NCBI GenBank assembly: GCA_016711225.1
Contig: JADJTK010000025.1
Coordinates: 1-64,000 of the forward strand
Direction: 5' to 3'
DNA from: Opitutaceae bacterium
GTDB lineage: Bacteria > Verrucomicrobiota > Verrucomicrobiia > Opitutales > Opitutaceae
DNA length: 64,000 bases
The position numbers were made by a program, and so were the translations under genes. The notes beneath the pieces were generated by a model. That model was not told the origin of the DNA and did no database searches. It worked only from the letters and a program-made list of their open reading frames with translations. Below are positions 37,501-43,836 of the stretch, in pieces (within the stretch, counting starts at the first letter, position 1; every line of letters begins with the position of its first letter).

Positions 37501-38163
37501 GACTTTCGGCGAACGTCGGCGGTCAGGGACGCCGGGCCCCGGCTCGGTCGTAGAGGACGGGGCACTTTTCGGCGTTTCCTGTAGTCGCTGGTTCGGCTGA
37601 TTCTTCACTTTCTCAGGGTCGATGAGCTTAACCTTCCCCATAAGCTCGAACGTCTTCTCGCAGGCGGACCATTCTTCGTGTGGCGAGCCCATGACGATAG
37701 CCACAAACATATCGGCATCATCGTTCCAAAAAAACGAATATATGACGTGGTACCGCGCCTTCTTACTTCCTTCTATAGGTTCGAGGACTTCAACACCGAT
37801 TCTACGGAAGAACCCGTGGTCTTCTTCTTTCCAAGTCTTCAAAACCTTAATCGCGTTGCTCGCGACGTTGGAGAGATTGAACTGCGCGTTCTCTTTCGCG
37901 GTATGGCCACTACGCTTCGATATCTCCATCACGCCAGTGATGCGGCAACCTGTGTCGTAGTGCCCGTCTGCGAAGTGCTCCTTGGAAGAGACAAATTCAA
38001 ATCCCGTGGGTGTCATGCCTCCCTCGTAATGCCACGCTTTGGGCATGATCAACTCGCCCGCGAGCGGTGCCAGTTCCTGCCGGCAGTATCCGTCCGGGAT
38101 CTCAGCGCCGTATGCGGGGATAACGCTGAGCGCCAGCGCGATTAGGAGGGTGAGGGGTTTCAT
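37042..38163 (-). CDS. Cassette 4: exported hypothetical protein, reads into cassette 5
   Basis: Starts MKPLTLLIALALSVIPAYGAE, a clear signal peptide. The mature cassette portion runs to about residue 185 (MPKAWHYEGGMTPTGFEFVS, ADMFVAIVMGSPHEEWSACEKTFELMGKVKL). No stop occurs before the attC, so translation continues through it and through cassette 5 to 37042, giving 373 residues with a second signal-like segment in the middle. Either cassette 4 has lost its stop to recombination or a base error removed it. A longer frame to 38400 is antisense and is rejected. Confidence 0.6.
   Translation of the reverse strand: MKPLTLLIALALSVIPAYGAEIPDGYCRQELAPLAGELIMPKAWHYEGGMTPTGFEFVSSKEHFADGHYDTGCRITGVMEISKRSGHTAKENAQFNLSNVASNAIKVLKTWKEEDHGFFRRIGVEVLEPIEGSKKARYHVIYSFFWNDDADMFVAIVMGSPHEEWSACEKTFELMGKVKLIDPEKVKNQPNQRLQETPKSAPSSTTEPGPGVPDRRRSPKVMRITAILAFFLATAAGPLRADEDAMLLPDSVEKRYGWSPLGPVVLRIDSTLSADPKIFDVRFSACIGADVWEPDDEMRKRLAFYPGSQVWIFTPGVEAKRLWIHAEVRKLGTTKEEKGQAELIVEFGPDGFVDAELRYCTWRGSEPRSRSAK
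37508..37597 (-). repeat. attC-like site, 90 bp, open in frame
   Basis: Outer boxes GGCGAAC and GTTCGGC. Inner pairs CAGGGACGCC/GGCGTTTCCTG with one unpaired base, and GGCCCCGG near the loop. In the minus frame of the flanking genes it has no stop and encodes NQRLQETPKSAPSSTTEPGP followed by GVPDRRRSPK. Confidence 0.75.
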
Positions 38164-38168
38164 GGTTT

Positions 38169-38258
38169 GCCGAACGCTAAAGGTCTGCCGCTCCGGGCAG
38201 CTGACTGTGATTGGAAGGCGGACACTCTCCCGGAGTTGGCAGTGGTGGCTGGTTGGGC
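38169..38258 (-). repeat. attC-like site, 90 bp
   Basis: Outer boxes GCCGAAC and GTTGGGC (revcomp GCCCAAC). The inner stem CTGCCGCTCCGGG pairs with CCCGGAGTTGGCAG with one unpaired base. Its core differs from the 36945 and 37508 sites, so it belongs to another attC sequence class. The esterase reading frame ends inside it. Confidence 0.75.
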
Positions 38259-38967
38259 TGCCTTTCTGAGAACGCCCAGCGCAATGCACTCGGCAACGTC
38301 TTCGCCCATGCCTCGAACGCATGGTCTCCATCGAACTCGACATAGACCGGATCGTGTCCGACCTCTGATAGCACGTCACGAAATCGTCGGACACCATCAA
38401 TCTGAGAGATGATTTGAATCACATCCTCTTTGTGGGTGACGTTCTCCTGGGTCTCGCGAACACCAACGTCCAAATAGAACTCCGCTGGAAGTCGTCGCTT
38501 CGCGGATCGATACTGATCAATCAGCCAGCAATCGTTCGACCAGAACGATCCCGACTGGGCGATGATCTTCGTAAAGCGGTCCAGTGCAACGAGCGCGATG
38601 TAGGCCGCCGTGAGTCGGGTGAAGCTGAGGCTCGATCTTGGAGAGTGAGACATCCGGGGATCTCCGCGTCGAGCCGTGCAAGCACCTCATCAGCGACAAA
38701 CCTCACAAACGGAGGGTAGCATGGACACTCAACCCAGCGAGCGTCGGGACTCTCATACGAGATGAATGCGACTATCGAAGGCGGAATCCCACCAGACTCA
38801 CCTAGAGCACGAACGACCTGCACGCCATCGACCCGATCACGGTAGAACTCTCCGTCGAGAAATACCAGCAGGCCCTCAGGCACGCGACCGTCATCCGGTG
38901 TGAGGATCCACATGTGCCCGCTCTTGTGCACGTGCTCGCTCGACATGATAAGCTCTCGCTCTTTCAT
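38177..38967 (-). pseudogene. Cassette 3: enterochelin-esterase-like hydrolase, broken
   Basis: An alpha/beta hydrolase of the Fes/esterase-D type. The N-terminal part (LVFLDGEFYRDRVDGVQ, GIPPSIVAFISYESPDARW) is in one frame from 38967. The C-terminal part (TAAYIALVALDRFTKIIAQSGSFW, LDVGVRETQENV, VEFDGDHAFEAWAKTLPSALRW) is in another. The break falls at about 38620-38650, exactly where the nucleophile elbow G-x-S-x-G belongs; here it reads DRASAS or SLSFTRL, so the motif is lost. A deletion of several bases fits better than a one-base error. It may also be a sequencing fault. Confidence 0.6.
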
Positions 38968-38972
38968 GTATT

Positions 38973-39062
38973 GCCCAACGCTACAGGTGAGGGACGACGG
39001 GCACCAGACTTTGCTGAAGGAAGGGACGCTTCCCCGGAGTTCCCTCTGGCGACTGGTTAGCC
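38973..39062 (-). repeat. attC-like site, 90 bp
   Basis: Outer boxes GCCCAAC and GTTAGCC. The inner stem GAGGGAC pairs with GTTCCCTC with one unpaired T. It lies between the esterase-like cassette start and the next cassette. Confidence 0.75.
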
Positions 39063-39081
39063 TTCCGATGTTCTGATGAAA

Positions 39082-39360
39082 TCACGTGCTTGCCGCCTCA
39101 CTCTTGAACTCGGTGAGATCATCGCAGGGAGCATGTGCTTGGATGTGGGCCTTGATGCGGCGCCGCAATGCCTCTGCATCCTCTTTCGAATCAAAACGGA
39201 AGATCTGAGGTGACTTTATATCGCTGAAAAAAGTGAGGCTAACCGCAAACGGTTTGGAAGCATCAAACGCGGCATATGCGTTCTCTTTGATTTGGACGCG
39301 TGCAAGGTCGCGGACGCTGACGATGCTCTCGTCGGGGAGAATGAGGAATGACTCGTTCAT
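39082..39360 (-). CDS. Cassette 2: hypothetical protein
   Basis: 92 residues (MNESFLILPDESIVSVRDLARVQI, FRFDSKEDAEALRRRIKAHIQ). Predicted as a small single-domain alpha/beta protein, unrecognised. It fits between two attC-like sites with 20 bases after the stop and 10 before the start, the tight packing expected of a cassette. Confidence 0.7.
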   Translation of the reverse strand: MNESFLILPDESIVSVRDLARVQIKENAYAAFDASKPFAVSLTFFSDIKSPQIFRFDSKEDAEALRRRIKAHIQAHAPCDDLTEFKSEAAST

Positions 39361-39370
39361 ATTGGTTTTT

Positions 39371-39460
39371 GGCTAACGATTCAGCTCAGCCACGACGAAT
39401 CGCGGACGTTGATTGGAAATCGGGCATCATAGAGTCGTTGGATGTGGCGTCTGGTTCGCC
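39371..39460 (-). repeat. attC-like site, 90 bp
   Basis: Outer boxes GGCTAAC and GTTCGCC differ from perfect complement by one base. The inner arms are less regular than in the other sites (a GCCAC core pairs with GTGGC). It starts 11 bases before the cassette 2 ATG and follows the restored stop of cassette 1 (39467). Confidence 0.65.
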
Positions 39461-39466
39461 TTCCGT

Positions 39467-39986
39467 TCATCTGTGACTTTTGGCGACAAAGAGGCGACTG
39501 GTCTCAAGATCGTAGATGACGGTGACTCCGCCAGTTGTTTGAGTGGCGCTTTTCGTAGAATAGGGCCTTCGCGACTGAATCGATCTCTCCGTATTCCGTC
39601 GTTTTCAGCGAGGGCAGACCAAGGTCTCTTCGCAATCCCGTACTCACATCGCTCTTCGGCTCGAGACTCCATCCTTCCTTTTCGGCGAGACGGTCGAGTG
39701 CTACTCTCGGCAGGCTACACTCGTAGCAGATTAACCAACCGAACCCTCCCCGTTTGAGATAGGTCACATCGCTGGCCTCAGTCGGTAGCCAATCAACACG
39801 AGCTAAGTGCTTTGCGCTTTCTTCGCGTCCCGGGCTGAACGCAAGAAACATGAAGGCAACAACGGCCAATACTCCAGCAAGGCCAAGACCAATGATTACT
39901 TTCACGGTACGCCTCATCTTTGGCCAGGCTTTCAGGGTAACCGCAAGAACGGCGCCAAACAGCAGGATGAGTATCGCGAACTTCAT
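39467..39986 (-). CDS. Cassette 1: membrane-anchored hypothetical protein (one-base frameshift)
   Basis: Two hydrophobic segments near residues 3-18 and 31-51 (FAILILLFGAVLAV, VIIGLGLAGVLAVVAFMFLAF) are followed by a soluble domain (YLKRGGFGWLICYECSLPRVAL). The frame as given stops at 39504 after WRSHRHLRS. Removing one A from the AAAA at about 39560 restores an end TGGVTVIYDLETSRLFVAKSHR at 39467, 7 bases before attC, and 173 codons. I take that as the true gene. Start ATG 39986 lies 3 bases from the lone R-box at 39989. Confidence 0.6.
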
Positions 39987-39995
39987 TTGGCGAAC

Positions 39996-40470
39996 GCTGT
40001 TTATGCCACGGTGAGTGGCTGATCCAATCTCGGATCCAGATGGCCTGGGCTTAGTTGTGGGAAAACGACCCCCGTTTGAAACCCGACCTGCGCTATTTTC
40101 GTGGATATGCCACGGTGCACGGCTGATCCAATTTGGCTAGTCGTTGACCTGGATTGAGTTCTAGGAAAACGACCCCCTTTGAAAACTGGGGTACTGATCA
40201 AATCCGATCTTCGGGCCCACGCGCCCGCCATGCCTTTGCCGCGGGTCAAAAGTCGCCCGATCTGTCGTGTTCGGCACAGGCTCTTCGTCGCAGGGTATCG
40301 CGACCAGATTTGTAAACCAGTCTCCATCGGAGAACGACGCTGAGCCGCCGGGCGCTCTCAAGCAAGGGCAGAAACCGGATTCGCTGGCACTGGGTTTGTG
40401 AACAAGTAGCGAACAACTACCAGGGGGGTAGGACAGGCATTGTCGGGCCCTGGTAGTATCGTCTCAACCG
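39996..40470. other. Intergenic boundary between cassette array and prophage
   Basis: Besides the direct repeats (40003-40184) this 475-base stretch contains a perfect 10-bp inverted repeat ACTACCAGGG (40416-40425) and CCCTGGTAGT (40448-40457), 13 bases upstream of the next start codon. I see no gene and no copy of the tRNA 3' end. The minus frames open here are low in coding character. Confidence 0.55.
40003..40184. repeat. Imperfect direct repeat, period 104
   Basis: Copy 1 (40003-40081) and copy 2 (40107-40184) both begin ATGCCACGG, share GGCTGATCCAAT and end GGAAAACGACCCCC followed by TTTGAAA. On the minus strand the end reads GGGGGTCGTTTTCC, a pattern like the multiple terminal repeats of IS21-family insertion sequences. 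No transposase gene remains. It sits just upstream of the first cassette. Confidence 0.5.
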
Positions 40471-40716
40471 ATGGAAAATGAAGCTATCAGTTACAAGCCG
40501 GGGGCTTGGTACTATCGGAAGTCCCTGCGGGACGCGGCGACAAAGAAGGCCGCGATGGAGGTTGGACTGGCGGCGGTGTTGGAACTGGAACAGCTCCGCG
40601 CATGGGTGCGCGAGCAGGGGATGATTCCGCCGAAGTGGACTGCGACCGAGGCCGAGCTCCTCGCCAAGCTCACGCGCTCGCGTCCCGGGCCTTCCTGTCT
40701 CGTTCACTTCCGGTAA
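40471..40716 (+). CDS. Phage hypothetical protein
   Basis: 81 residues (MENEAISYKPGAWYYRKSLRDAATKKAAMEV, then LELEQLRAWVREQGMIPPKW). It is helical and charged, and I recognise no function. It is preceded by a perfect inverted repeat at 40416-40457 that could be an operator. Its 3' end overlaps the convergent regulator gene by 47 bases, and the last 12 residues look unlike the rest, so the true end may be earlier if a base is wrong. Confidence 0.55.
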   Translation: MENEAISYKPGAWYYRKSLRDAATKKAAMEVGLAAVLELEQLRAWVREQGMIPPKWTATEAELLAKLTRSRPGPSCLVHFR

Positions 40717-41002
40717 GCTTGCCGACGTCCGCCTGTCTGACGTGCGTGCTCATCCCGGCGTGAATGGCGGCGTTGAATGGGACCTTCCCGATTGCCGCCG
40801 CTTTCTTGGCGGGCTTCTTGACGACCGCCTCACTCGTTGCAGCCGCATCCGTTGCTGCAAGTTTCTTGAGCTGAACCCGGAGGTAGTCCGACAGCTTCCG
40901 GTCATCGTTCTTAGCTAGTTCCTCAAGCTTCCGCTTCAACTCAGCAGGAACCCCGAACGTGATGCTGGTAACCCCTTCTGCGCGGCGCGCGTGTCTGCTC
41001 AT
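40670..41002 (-). CDS. Ribbon-helix-helix regulator (repressor candidate)
   Basis: 110 residues. The segment VTSITFGVPAELKRKLEELAKNDDRKLSDYLRVQLKKL, quoted in part, matches the ribbon (SITFGVP) and two helices of a MetJ/Arc-type DNA-binding domain at residues 10-50. A Lys/Ala-rich linker and a basic tail follow. It is transcribed away from a second RHH gene, with operator-like repeats between them (41019-41031 and 41059-41091). It is a candidate for maintaining the prophage. Confidence 0.7.
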   Translation of the reverse strand: MSRHARRAEGVTSITFGVPAELKRKLEELAKNDDRKLSDYLRVQLKKLAATDAAATSEAVVKKPAKKAAAIGKVPFNAAIHAGMSTHVRQADVGKLTGSERDRKARDASA

Positions 41003-41018
41003 GTTTTTCTAGAGTACA

Positions 41019-41031
41019 GGTGTAAGACACC
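41019..41031. promoter_or_regulatory. Operator-like palindrome GGTGT-AAG-ACACC
   Basis: A perfect 5-bp inverted repeat with a 3-base spacer, 17 bases from the start of the minus-strand RHH gene. The half-site GGTGTA recurs in the next repeat. Confidence 0.55.
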
Positions 41032-41058
41032 AGCGCAAGTAAGAACGAAATTCCTTGC

Positions 41059-41091
41059 GGTGTGAGTAATCATCTTGGATTTACTTACACC
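41059..41091. promoter_or_regulatory. Operator-like inverted repeat between divergent RHH genes
   Basis: GGTGTGAGTAA (41059-41069) is mirrored by TTACTTACACC (41081-41091) with one mismatch. Each arm repeats the GGTGT-A half-site of 41019-41031. It ends 2 bases before the plus-strand RHH start and would cover its ribosome-binding or promoter region. Confidence 0.55.
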
Positions 41092-41093
41092 AC

Positions 41094-41309
41094 ATGAGCA
41101 AACCCCCACCGCCAACACGGCACGGAAAGCGTGCTATTGGGACTACCTCCATCACGGTCCCGGTCCAGACCTCCCTAAAGCACCAGCTCGAAGCGATGGC
41201 AGCGCAGGACCACCGCTCCCTCGCGGCTTTCCTCCGCATCAAGTTTGCGGATGTCGTCCGTCGCTCCAGCGCAGTCCGTCGCGGAACCGTCGAAAGGGCC
41301 ACCGCATGA
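41094..41309 (+). CDS. Second ribbon-helix-helix protein, divergent
   Basis: 71 residues. GTTSITVPVQTSLKHQLEAMAAQDHRSLAAFLRIKFADVV, quoted in part, shows the same ribbon and helix pattern as the minus-strand protein (SITVPV versus SITFGVP). It is the first gene of the early rightward operon. The last base pair of its stop is shared with the next ATG (ATGA). It may compete with the first RHH protein for the shared half-sites, as Cro does with CI; this is inference. Confidence 0.7.
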   Translation: MSKPPPPTRHGKRAIGTTSITVPVQTSLKHQLEAMAAQDHRSLAAFLRIKFADVVRRSSAVRRGTVERATA

Positions 41310-41509
41310 CCACCGGCGACGTCTTCGCCCTGTCCGTTCTCGCCGTCGGCTGCATCGCCTGCGCGTTGCTCGGTCTCGGCCTGCTCGGTCTGGCGATGAC
41401 CAACGAGGAGACCAGCGGCGACGTGCACGTCCAACGGCTACCGCTAACTCCCCCGCCCCGGGACCGCACGGCCCCGAGTTGGATCCGCCAGGAGGCCTTC
41501 AGCAAATGA
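41306..41509 (+). CDS. Small membrane protein
   Basis: 67 residues from an ATG overlapping the previous stop (ATGA). One hydrophobic helix spans residues 6-30 (VFALSVLAVGCIACALLGLGLLGLA), with a short Pro-rich cytoplasmic tail. It is unrecognised. Its position right after the regulator suggests an early-expressed phage or lysogenic accessory protein. Confidence 0.6.
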   Translation: MTTGDVFALSVLAVGCIACALLGLGLLGLAMTNEETSGDVHVQRLPLTPPPRDRTAPSWIRQEAFSK

Positions 41510-41856
41510 CCGACACCCCAACAGTCCCCGCCGTGGTCACCTTGTCCGATGCCTCTGTCGACGCCATCGCCCGGCGAGTGATCGAGCTTCAGGGAACCGC
41601 ACCAGCCGCCGCCGCAAGTCTGCCCCGGATGATGACATCGGATGAAGTCATGCAGGTTCTGGGCTACTCCCGAAAGGGATCCTTCATGGCCGCCGCGCGA
41701 GCCGCCAACGTCCCGATGGCGCGGATCAACGCGCGCAAGTTCGCCTTCGCCCCCGCAGACGTCGCCGCGTGGCTTGAGCGCGCCAAGGCGCAACGCCACG
41801 CGGTAACCGTCACCACCGTTGCAGCCGAACGCCGCCGCGTGAGGGCCGCCGCATGA
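41506..41856 (+). CDS. Excisionase/MerR-like helix-turn-helix protein
   Basis: 116 residues from the ATG at 41506 (ATGA overlap). The C-terminal half PRMMTSDEVMQVLGYSRKGSFMAAARAANVPMARINARKFAFAPADVAAWLERAKA, quoted in part, is a winged HTH of the excisionase/AlpA type. It may be the directionality factor for excision or an early regulator. The N-terminal 35 residues are Val/Ala-rich and less defined. Confidence 0.7.
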   Translation: MTDTPTVPAVVTLSDASVDAIARRVIELQGTAPAAAASLPRMMTSDEVMQVLGYSRKGSFMAAARAANVPMARINARKFAFAPADVAAWLERAKAQRHAVTVTTVAAERRRVRAAA

Positions 41857-42080
41857 CTACCACCTTTCCCGTCGGCATTCGCTTTCAAGGAGGACCCACC
41901 ATGGCGGCCGGACGTACCTCCCCAGGCATCAAGGAGACGCTTGGGGCGGGCCCCGGCCCTACACAACACCACAGCACCGCCGGGGGTGCGACAGCCCCCG
42001 GCGCCTCCTGCACTGACTGCAACGACGCGCTCCGACTGCGGGCCGCGCGAATTCTCTTCCCGCCGCAGGCCTCCCGGTAA
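41853..42080 (+). CDS. Doubtful small phage protein
   Basis: 75 residues from an ATGA overlap. Composition (Gly/Pro/Ala/His, single CTDC motif) is not very protein-like and the DNA contains a strong hairpin (CGCCGGGGG/CCCCCGGCG, 41978-42003). It is included because of the perfect overlap with the upstream gene; it may be non-coding. Confidence 0.3.
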   Translation: MTTTFPVGIRFQGGPTMAAGRTSPGIKETLGAGPGPTQHHSTAGGATAPGASCTDCNDALRLRAARILFPPQASR

Positions 42081-42162
42081 GCCGGAGGCCGCCCCGTATC
42101 GTAGCGGGGGCCAAAATACTACGACCACCACTCTTCCCGGGCGCTCCGCGTCCGGACCCACA

Positions 42163-42202
42163 AATAAAAAACGCCCTCGGCCGCTAGCCCGGCCAAGGGC
42201 GT
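42163..42202 (-). terminator. Rho-independent terminator hairpin
   Basis: ACGCCCTCGGCC (42171-42182) pairs with GGCCAAGGGCGT (42191-42202) around CGCTAGCC, preceded on the + strand by AAATAAAAA. On the minus strand this is a classic hairpin followed by U-rich sequence, so it would end leftward transcripts. It lies in the leader of the next gene, where no minus-strand gene is evident, so it may instead act as an attenuator-like leader structure. Confidence 0.55.
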
Positions 42203-42235
42203 TCCGAGGAACAAGAAAAAACCTACACCGATACC

Positions 42236-42860
42236 ATGAGCACATTAGCCCGAAATGAAAAGCGCGAATCCCTCCGCTACGCCTACACCAAAGAAGAGCG
42301 CGGAGAGCGCGGTCAGCAGTTGGCCGAAGCCCACATCCGCCTCGACGCGGTGACCGAAGAAGAGGACCGCGTGAAGGCCGACTTCAAGGCCCGGAAATCC
42401 ACGATCGAGAACGAGATGAGCACACTCTCCACGCAGGTCTCGACCGGCTACGAGATGCGGGAATACGTGTGTTTCTACGGGTACGACGCACCCGCGCCGG
42501 GCAAAGAAGACACTCCGCCGCAAGGAGCCGCCGTGCGACGTGGTCCGCGTGGAAGAAATGACCGAATCCGACCGGCAAACCGTCATGGAGAGCATCGAAC
42601 AACAGGTGGACGAGCAGCCGGCACAGCCCGGCGCCATCGTGCCGTTCGTTCCGCGCGACGTAACCCCGGCCACCGAAGACGACGAGCTCTCGTGGTCCGC
42701 CCAGCTTGAGGCGCAACGCAAGCAGCAGGCCGCCGAGGCGGCGGAGAAAGCCAAGGCCAGCAAGGGCAAGGGCCGCCGAACCTCAACGGGTGGCGTAGTC
42801 GCCACCGAAGCGGACGGCCGCGACCTGACCGACCCTGACGAATCCAAAAACCAGAACTGA
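42236..42860 (+). CDS. Phage early protein with coiled coil (one-base frameshift)
   Basis: The N-terminal part (RYAYTKEERGERGQQLAEAHIRL, VKADFKARKSTIENEMSTLS) is helical, and VSTGYEMREYVCFYGYDAPAPGK is a conserved phage pattern. The frame changes at the AAA near 42500. The other frame continues VRVEEMTESDRQTVMESIEQ and a Lys/Ala tail. Removing one A gives 208 codons. Members of this family sit next to RecT-like genes in many phages and have no defined role. Confidence 0.65.
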
Positions 42861-42870
42861 CCCGCCCACC

Positions 42871-43836
42871 ATGTCCGAACAATCCAACACCTCCACGCCG
42901 GCCGCTCCGGCTCAACAGCAACCGCCCGCCGCTCCGGCTCCGACTCGCGCCCCTATCGCGTTCGGGCGCCAGGGAATCGAGCTCGCCACCCTGGAAGACG
43001 CCTACCGATTCGCCAACGCGGTCGCGGCCTCCGGCTTCGCGCCGAAGGGCATGGACAAGCCCGAGAGTATCATGGTCGCAATCCAACTCGGGGCAGAGCT
43101 CGGGCTCACGCCCATGTCCGCCCTCCAGAACATCGGCGTCATCAACGGACGCCCCGGGATCTACGGCGACGCCGCTCTCGCCCTCGTTCGCTCCTCCGGT
43201 CTGCTTGAGTCCTACGAGCAGGCCTACACGGGCGACGGTGACAAACTCACCTGCAAGGTGACCGCCAGGCGCAAGGGCGACCCGGTCGCGATCACCACGG
43301 AGTTCAGCGTCGGTGACGCAAAGGCCGCCGGGCTCTGGGGCAAACAAGGCCCCTGGTCGCAGTACCCGCGCCGCATGCTCCTTTTCCGGTCCCGCGGGTT
43401 CACCCTGCGCGACGGCTTCGGGGACGTCCTCAAGGGATTGCGGACGACCGAGGAGCTCGCGGACATTCCCGCCGAAATCAACGTCACGCCCGGCGGCGCG
43501 GTACGCGAGGCGCGCGTCCCGGCCGGCGCCGCGACGATGCTTGACCTTGAGGCCCCGGCATCCGCCCAGGCGGCCCCGGCCCAGACCGAGACCCCGACCA
43601 CGTCCGGAAAGCCCGAGGCGGGGCCCGCGGATCCCGCCGTTGACCTCGCCCCGACCGAGTCGCCCGCCGAGCATCTCGTCCGCCTCGCCGCGCAGGCGGG
43701 TATCCAGTTCGACCAAGTTGAAGCGTGGGCCGCCGCTCGCCGACTGAACGCGTCCAAGGACGCCGACGCTCAGAAGATCATCAACGCGTGGAGCACCGTG
43801 GCCCGCACATTGCAGATGGCTGGAGGTGCCGCTTGA
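42871..43836 (+). CDS. RecT-like phage recombination protein
   Basis: 321 residues. After a Pro/Ala/Gln-rich leader, FANAVAASGFAPKGMDKPESIMVAIQLGAELGLTPMSALQNIGVINGRPGIYGDAALALV, quoted in part, matches the conserved core of RecT/Bet-type annealing proteins. The C-terminal 110 residues are Ala/Pro-rich with a helical end. It is followed by a coiled-coil protein and a PD-(D/E)XK nuclease, the usual recombination module. Annealing function is inferred from that pattern and context. Confidence 0.7.
   Translation: MSEQSNTSTPAAPAQQQPPAAPAPTRAPIAFGRQGIELATLEDAYRFANAVAASGFAPKGMDKPESIMVAIQLGAELGLTPMSALQNIGVINGRPGIYGDAALALVRSSGLLESYEQAYTGDGDKLTCKVTARRKGDPVAITTEFSVGDAKAAGLWGKQGPWSQYPRRMLLFRSRGFTLRDGFGDVLKGLRTTEELADIPAEINVTPGGAVREARVPAGAATMLDLEAPASAQAAPAQTETPTTSGKPEAGPADPAVDLAPTESPAEHLVRLAAQAGIQFDQVEAWAAARRLNASKDADAQKIINAWSTVARTLQMAGGAA

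Larger units (their letters stand above)
36168..39995 (-). mobile_element. CALIN-type array of gene cassettes without integrase
   Basis: Seven minus-strand coding units alternate with attC-like sites, all in one orientation. Five sites are exactly 90 bp from R-box to R-box, and a sixth is 53 bp. Each site has outer boxes near RYYYAAC and GTTRRRY and an inner imperfect stem with an unpaired base. A lone R-box (GGCGAAC, 39989-39995) marks the upstream edge. No intI gene is present in the window, so this is a cluster of attC sites lacking an integron integrase. Base composition is visibly lower in GC than the flanks. The array lies between the tRNA-linked integrase and the prophage control region. 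Confidence 0.75.

Noticed and set aside
37042..38400. A single 452-residue protein as one natural gene
   Set aside because: Two internal signal peptides and an attC within it show two cassettes; the first 79 residues are antisense to another cassette's attC.
36600..40000. A CRISPR array from the repeated blocks
   Set aside because: The repeats are 90 bp, imperfect, hundreds of bases apart and flanked by genes; no cas genes are seen.
42163..42202. Terminator for the plus-strand early operon
   Set aside because: The A-rich tract precedes the hairpin on the plus strand, so it would work only for leftward transcripts.
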